Below are positions 59,418-64,000 of a stretch of DNA of 64,000 bases, piece after piece. Location of the stretch: NCBI RefSeq assembly GCF_003473485.1, contig NC_053045.1, forward strand, positions 55,718,494 to 55,782,493, written 5' to 3'. Within the stretch, counting starts at the first letter, position 1. Every line of letters starts with the position of its first letter. The notes under the pieces were generated by a model that saw only the letters and a list, made by a program, of their open reading frames with translations, ran no database searches and was not told the DNA's origin. Origin of the DNA: Medicago truncatula (Eukaryota > Streptophyta > Magnoliopsida > Fabales > Fabaceae). A program made the position numbers and the translations under genes.

Positions 59418-59640
59418 AAGCAATATAACTTCATTATAAGAGGTATTCATAATATATGTTAATAGCATTTTAGATCTACAACATAACTATATTAAAAACA
59501 AATATTCAAACCTTACAAAGTATTTAAAATTCGAAAAAAAATATAAATTCAAGCAATATAACTTCATTATAACATGTATTCATAATATATGTTAATAGCA
59601 TTTCAGATCTACAACATAACTATATTAAAAACAAAAATTC
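59418..59640. repeat. 133-bp direct tandem repeat
   Basis: AAGCAATATAACTTCATTAT through AACATAACTATATTAAAAAC occurs at 59418 and 59551 with few changes. It lies upstream of the transposon-derived fragment and may sit in a former intron or leader of it. Confidence 0.75.
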
Positions 59641-60719
59641 AAAATTTAATAATTAAACAACAACTAAAATTATAAACATATAAACACATATACTAACTAA
59701 AATGTATGACAATAGCATAAGTGATAACTTACTTGTGATTTAGTGGAAGAAATTTTGGATGATTTGGTAGAGTTTTTTTAGTTGGAGAGAGAGAGAGTGA
59801 AAATTTGAGAGAAAGATGGTGATGGTGATGATGGAGTGAGTGTTTGGATTATGACTACTGACTTGAATATATCACGAACACAATGACAGTTAACAACTGC
59901 TGGAAGCTAGTGGCAGTTAACTGTTGGCGTATGATCTAACGGTTGTTAACTGCCGCTGGAGTAAAAGCGTCATTTACTTATATCAATAGAAAGTATTCTA
60001 TGTCAAAAACAATTATCTCACACAAGCCTCGTCATTCGAATCATCTCAGTTTTTTAGTATCATGTTTGCATTCTTACAAGAATCGAATCATGGTAAAACC
60101 TTAGAAAGGTTGATTCAGATCATGTTGTATTTTTTTTATAAATGGGGAGTTATACAAAATCTGATTTTAATAGAATCTAGATTTGTTCGAGTTTGAATCT
60201 CTATTTGCTTGACCGTCTAGTTTTAGTTGTCGTTGTTATTTGTTTGGACATGTTGAATTCACAACACTTAAAAAATAGAGGTAGTAACCATTTTTGTTTA
60301 CAAAAGGAGGCAGTACCTAATATGACATCATATTAGTAAAAATATTATGTAATTTTTCATCCTACAAAATTCCAAACAACTATATTATTTAGACACACAA
60401 AAATTAACACCTTATACAAATGAGTGTGGATGTTGAACTCGTGTGATGAGAGCGGAAAATGGCATGTGCTATGAGAAAAATATATAAAAGTTGAAAACCG
60501 CATAATTATACGATGTTGTACTTAGATTGTGTCCAAAACATTTCTCAATACTTACAAATATTAATTGTTAGTCTTTCAAAAAAAAATATATTAATTGTTA
60601 GTATATGATGTTAGTGTGTAGTCGGGACTAAAAAGTGAAAACGATGACTACAAAAATAGGAAATTTTAAAGAGAATAAAAATATATTTAATCCAAAAATT
60701 TAACCGTAAAAGTTATCTA

Positions 60720-60722
<3 letters not shown>
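59641..60722. other. Gene-free spacer
   Basis: Positions 59890-59960 contain CAGTTAAC words in both senses (CAGTTAACAACTGC, GGCAGTTAACTG, GTTGTTAACTGCC), possibly a degraded transposon terminus. Nothing else recognised. Confidence 0.35.

Positions 60723-60812
<90 letters not shown>
60723..60812. repeat. (TA)45 microsatellite
   Basis: An uninterrupted run of 45 TA dinucleotides. It is probably length-variable and prone to sequencing error. Confidence 0.98.
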
Positions 60813-60815
<3 letters not shown>

Positions 60816-61567
60816 TGTTTTTTAACTAACTCTACATATAGCGTTTTATTAATCATTTCTCACTACTTAGATATTTAAATATGTTTTGAAGGAAATAATA
60901 CCATAACATATCCAACTAATAAGATCTACTAGGTATATTATAATGGGGTACTCCCCCTGATTTGTCCTTGCTTCTATACCCACTCATCATGCTCAAGGTG
61001 CAATCAGTGGCATGGATTCAGTTGGGATGGGGAAGGAAAAAAAAAAGATATAATTTATTCACCTCCAAACTAATTAACCACTAAAATCATTCTTGACAGT
61101 GCTGCTTACCTAATATAAACCACATTTAGCATTTACCTAATTAGATTAGATAGTTGACCCTCATGATAAGGTTGTCTTTTTTTAGGATGTTGTCTTCTTA
61201 AACCGTAACTTTTAGTAGGTACCTCTATTGGGAGGATAAGAAAAATGGATGGTTATTACTTATATAGTTTGTCCTATACAATCATCATTTCTCTCATCTA
61301 TGACGTGTGATTATGCAAAAAAAAAAAGGTGAATTTTTTTATTACAAAAAATGTGTATTTGTTGACTAATAAATGAGATTATATAATTTAATAGATTAGC
61401 TTTTGTTGAAATATAAAGATGTAATCAAAATGCAATATACCTAAAAAGAAAATGGTCAAAAATGAATTTCTTTTAGGGATTGATTGAATTAATGAATTGA
61501 AAAACACGTTTCTGAATGTAAATGACCAAAAATACAATTAACCTTTTTTTTTTTTTTTTCCTATGCT
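60813..61567. other. Upstream flank of the R-SNARE gene
   Basis: AT-rich DNA without an exon. Confidence 0.4.
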
Positions 61568-61578
61568 TTATATATAGT
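61568..61578 (+). promoter_or_regulatory. TATA box of the VAMP gene
   Basis: TTTATATATAG lies 370 bases before the start codon. The leader between them is pyrimidine- and CAACAA-rich, as in many plant leaders. Confidence 0.5.
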
Positions 61579-61947
61579 GATGTTGTTCAAATAGTTCAAA
61601 CAACAATGGTTCCTAGCTTTCCGCCAATTATGATGGCACCAAAAACGCCACACTAGACATAAAAAATGGTAAGAGACAGAGCTTCCTATTGAATTTCCAG
61701 ACTGTCGTTTACCCCAAACAAAAACATAACCCCATTTTTGGACATTAAATCTAATCAAAATGGACACTTTGTTTTTTTCTTCTTCCTTGTTTGGGTTTTG
61801 GTGTTGTTGTTGTTGCACCTTCTCCAAAACCAATTCTGTTACACTTTTCTTTTCTTTCCACCCAACAACAACAACGACGACCCTTTACCTTAACCTTTTA
61901 AAAAATCTCATTTTTCACTCGAAAAGTTACATGTTTTGAGCATCAAT

Positions 61948-62998
61948 ATGGGGATATTGTATGGAATGGTGGCAAGGGGACAGGTTGTTTTGGCCGAGTT
62001 TAGCGTGATTCAAAGCAATGCAAGTGTTGTAGCTAAACAAATACTTAACCAGATTAATCAAGGGACTAATAGTTACAATGATAGCAATGTTTCATTTTCA
62101 CACGATCGTTATGTTTTTCATGTTAGAAGAACCGATGGCCTGACGGTTCTTTGTATGGCTGATGAAGCATTCGGAAGTATGCATCAATTTCTTCTATCTC
62201 TCTTATTTTTATTGATTGTGTTTGGAATTTGGATTGGTCAATTGAATGAAACAATTATGATCCAAATATTATGTTGTTTACCATCCATGAATGAACTTGA
62301 ACAAATGTTCTGTTTGAATGACTGCAGGAAGGATTCCATTTTCATTTCTTGAAGATATTCATAATAGATTTGTGAAGACATATGCCGGTGCAATTCTTTC
62401 AGCTCCTGCCTATACCATGAATGATGAATTCTCAAGGATCCTCAGCCAACAGATGGATTATTACTCTACCGACCCAAATGCTGATAGATTAAACCGTCTC
62501 AAAGGTGAAATGACTCAGGTAAGTTCACAATCGTTAATTTGTTTCTCTATATGAAAAAAAGTTGAATGCTGGCTAATTATGTTCCATTTATTTACATTAA
62601 GATATGAAGACTAAATTATACCTTAATATATTTGTGGTATGATAAATATATATAGGTGAGAACCGTTATGCTTGATAACATTGAGAAAGTGTTGGAGAGA
62701 GGTGGTCGTTTGGAAATGCTGGTTGAGAAAACAGCAACAATGAATACCAATTCAGTTCGTTTCAAAAGGCAGGCTCGTCGATATAAAAATAACATGTGGT
62801 GGAGTAATGTTAGGCTAACGTAAGTGTCAATTTCTAAACGTTGAGGTTAAGCTTTTTGATTATTTAAATTTAAATTTCTAATGTTTCTTCATCTCTTCTT
62901 TATGCAGGGTTGCACTCATTATGATTTTTGCCATCGTCTTTTACATTATACTCGCATTTATGTGTCATGGTCCTTTTCTGACTTCGTGTTGGAGATAA
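61948..62998 (+). CDS. VAMP714: VAMP714-like longin R-SNARE
   Basis: Vesicle-associated membrane protein of the VAMP71/VAMP7 group. It drives fusion of vesicles with vacuole, endosome or Golgi-derived membranes. Four exons: 61948-62176, 62328-62518, 62656-62819 and 62908-62998, in frame, giving 224 residues. The longin domain is at about 1-115 (GILYGMVARGQVVLAEFS, then FVKTYAGAILSAPAYTMNDE). The R-SNARE motif is at about 130-185 (VMLDNIEKVLERGGRLEMLV), where Arg in LERGG is the zero-layer residue. A transmembrane anchor follows (VALIMIFAIVFYIILAFMC), with a short luminal tail HGPFLTSCWR. The tail with a Cys resembles Arabidopsis VAMP714, but VAMP711-713 cannot be excluded. The start is the ATG at 61948 because MGILYG aligns with the family's start. 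Confidence 0.93.
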
Positions 62999-63505
62999 GC
63001 TCTCAAGGCTAACTGTAAATTTTATTTTATTTTTGCAATGCTTTTTTGACCAATAATGTATACTGGGTCAAAGAAAAAAGAAATATTCATACTTGTATTT
63101 ATTGGGATGCAATGTTACCGTTTTAGGCTAGTGCACGTTTTAGAAAATTGTTACGCAATGTGGATGAGTTTGCATTGCAAGATACCCTATTGTATGGGTA
63201 TATTTACAATTCTGAAGGAACACTAATTTTTTCCCTATTGTTCCCTTCATTTCACTCGATATTCTAATTATTTGAAATGTGTCATTTAAATTTCTTATTT
63301 ATATGTTAATTCTTCTCTTAAATTAGGCCAAACATTTAGCATCCCCCATGACAATCAAGACTTGCAAAACTTAAGGTAAGATAAAACTAAACCATCAAAG
63401 ATTATAACTAGAAAGGCCAGGGTTAAAATCTTGAAAACTAACCTAGAAACCTAATTATAACACTTGAGGTGCTTAGGTTAAAATGCCCCCAAAAATGGAA
63501 AAATA
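62999..63505. other. Downstream flank of the VAMP gene
   Basis: Likely 3' untranslated region and AT-rich spacer. No further gene. Confidence 0.4.
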
Positions 63506-63618
63506 CTTGGGTGACATTGGTGACATTGGCCAATCACAATGCCACAATGCTTGTGTTTCTCTCTCTTTCACAAGCATTGTGACATTGTGATTGGTCAATG
63601 TCACCAATGTCACCCAAC
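63506..63618. repeat. 113-bp near-perfect palindrome
   Basis: TTGGGTGACATTGGTGACAT through GCCACAATGCTTGTG faces CACAAGCATTGTGACATTGT through ATGTCACCAATGTCACCCAA. The loop is 13 pyrimidine-rich bases. Arms are about 50 bp with few mismatches. AAATGC(TA)CCCCCAAAAATG words lie on both sides, at 63482 and 63630. Confidence 0.9.
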
Positions 63619-63760
63619 TCTATGTCACCCAAATGCTACCCCCAAAAATGACAATTAGTGTCGCTTTAATTTATGTATTAAAAAAAAGCTTGAAACCTAA
63701 TCATACCTCTTCATAACGAGTCAATTTTTTAAATAATTGATTATTATATTAAGGTGACAA

Positions 63761-63928
63761 CTAGGGTACCCATAGAAGAATGGTGGGTAATTTACCCCAA
63801 CCAATACACATTAGCCACATAAGCATATTTTTAAGTGGTATCCATTAACTATATTGACACCACTAACAAATTACTCATTTTCATTGGTTGGTGGGTAAAT
63901 TATCCACCATTATTCAAAGGTAATCTAG
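63761..63928. mobile_element. 168-bp MITE with CTAG-type ends
   Basis: CTAGGGTACCCATAGAAGAA, then GGTGGGTAATTTACCCC and AACCAAT at the left, inverted at the right as ATTGGTTGGTGGGTAAATTA, then AAAGGTAATCTAG. It shares terminal and subterminal words with the larger element at 50991-52439. Confidence 0.75.
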
Positions 63929-64000
63929 AAAAAACCTTATAGTAATGTTAATGGAAGTGATCGTAGTTTTAATTATTATTTTAACAACTATGACATCACA

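Noticed and set aside
61936..61947. Alternative upstream start for the VAMP gene
   Set aside because: The extension would need a non-ATG start (TTG); the ATG at 61948 aligns with the family start.

Overview
This is nuclear plant DNA: AT-rich, with GT-AG introns, large gene-free gaps and many miniature transposons. Protein similarity and repeat style point to a legume, most likely Medicago or a close relative. That organism call is inference; no search was run. There are no bacterial genes, rRNA genes, intact tRNA genes or CRISPR arrays.

Six gene models could be rebuilt exon by exon. Left to right they are: a cinnamyl-alcohol/mannitol dehydrogenase-like enzyme (1963-3711, minus); the SNAP43 subunit of the snRNA-activating complex (9735-13927, plus); a raffinose synthase/alkaline alpha-galactosidase of the DIN10/RFS6 type (16171-18387, minus); a RIF1 N-terminal-domain protein (22498-28533, minus); CCR4-NOT subunit 10 (36095-42219, plus); a hybrid proline-rich cell-wall protein (48382-49086, minus); and, as a seventh locus, a VAMP714-like R-SNARE (61948-62998, plus). 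They are unrelated housekeeping or metabolic genes that share no pathway, as is normal for plant chromosomes. Two of them, RIF1-like and NOT10, each carry one short tandem duplication (4 bp and 5 bp) that breaks an otherwise clean reading frame. Removing the extra bases makes both exon lengths fit exactly.

The gaps are full of mobile-element remains. They include a hAT transposase relic, a second transposon-derived coding relic, LINE/RTE 3' ends, three tRNA-like SINE relics, a Stowaway MITE, several foldback MITEs, and a three-LTR tandem array of a miniature LTR retrotransposon (TRIM) at 54862-55751 with 186-bp LTRs and 166-bp internal parts.

The most unusual non-coding structures are three consecutive microRNA-precursor-like hairpins at 5682-6061, a foldback MITE flanked by 71-bp direct repeats inside a RIF1 intron, a duplicated heat-shock-element-like motif near a TATA box at 7267-7441, and a 355-bp near-perfect inverted repeat at 52672-53026.
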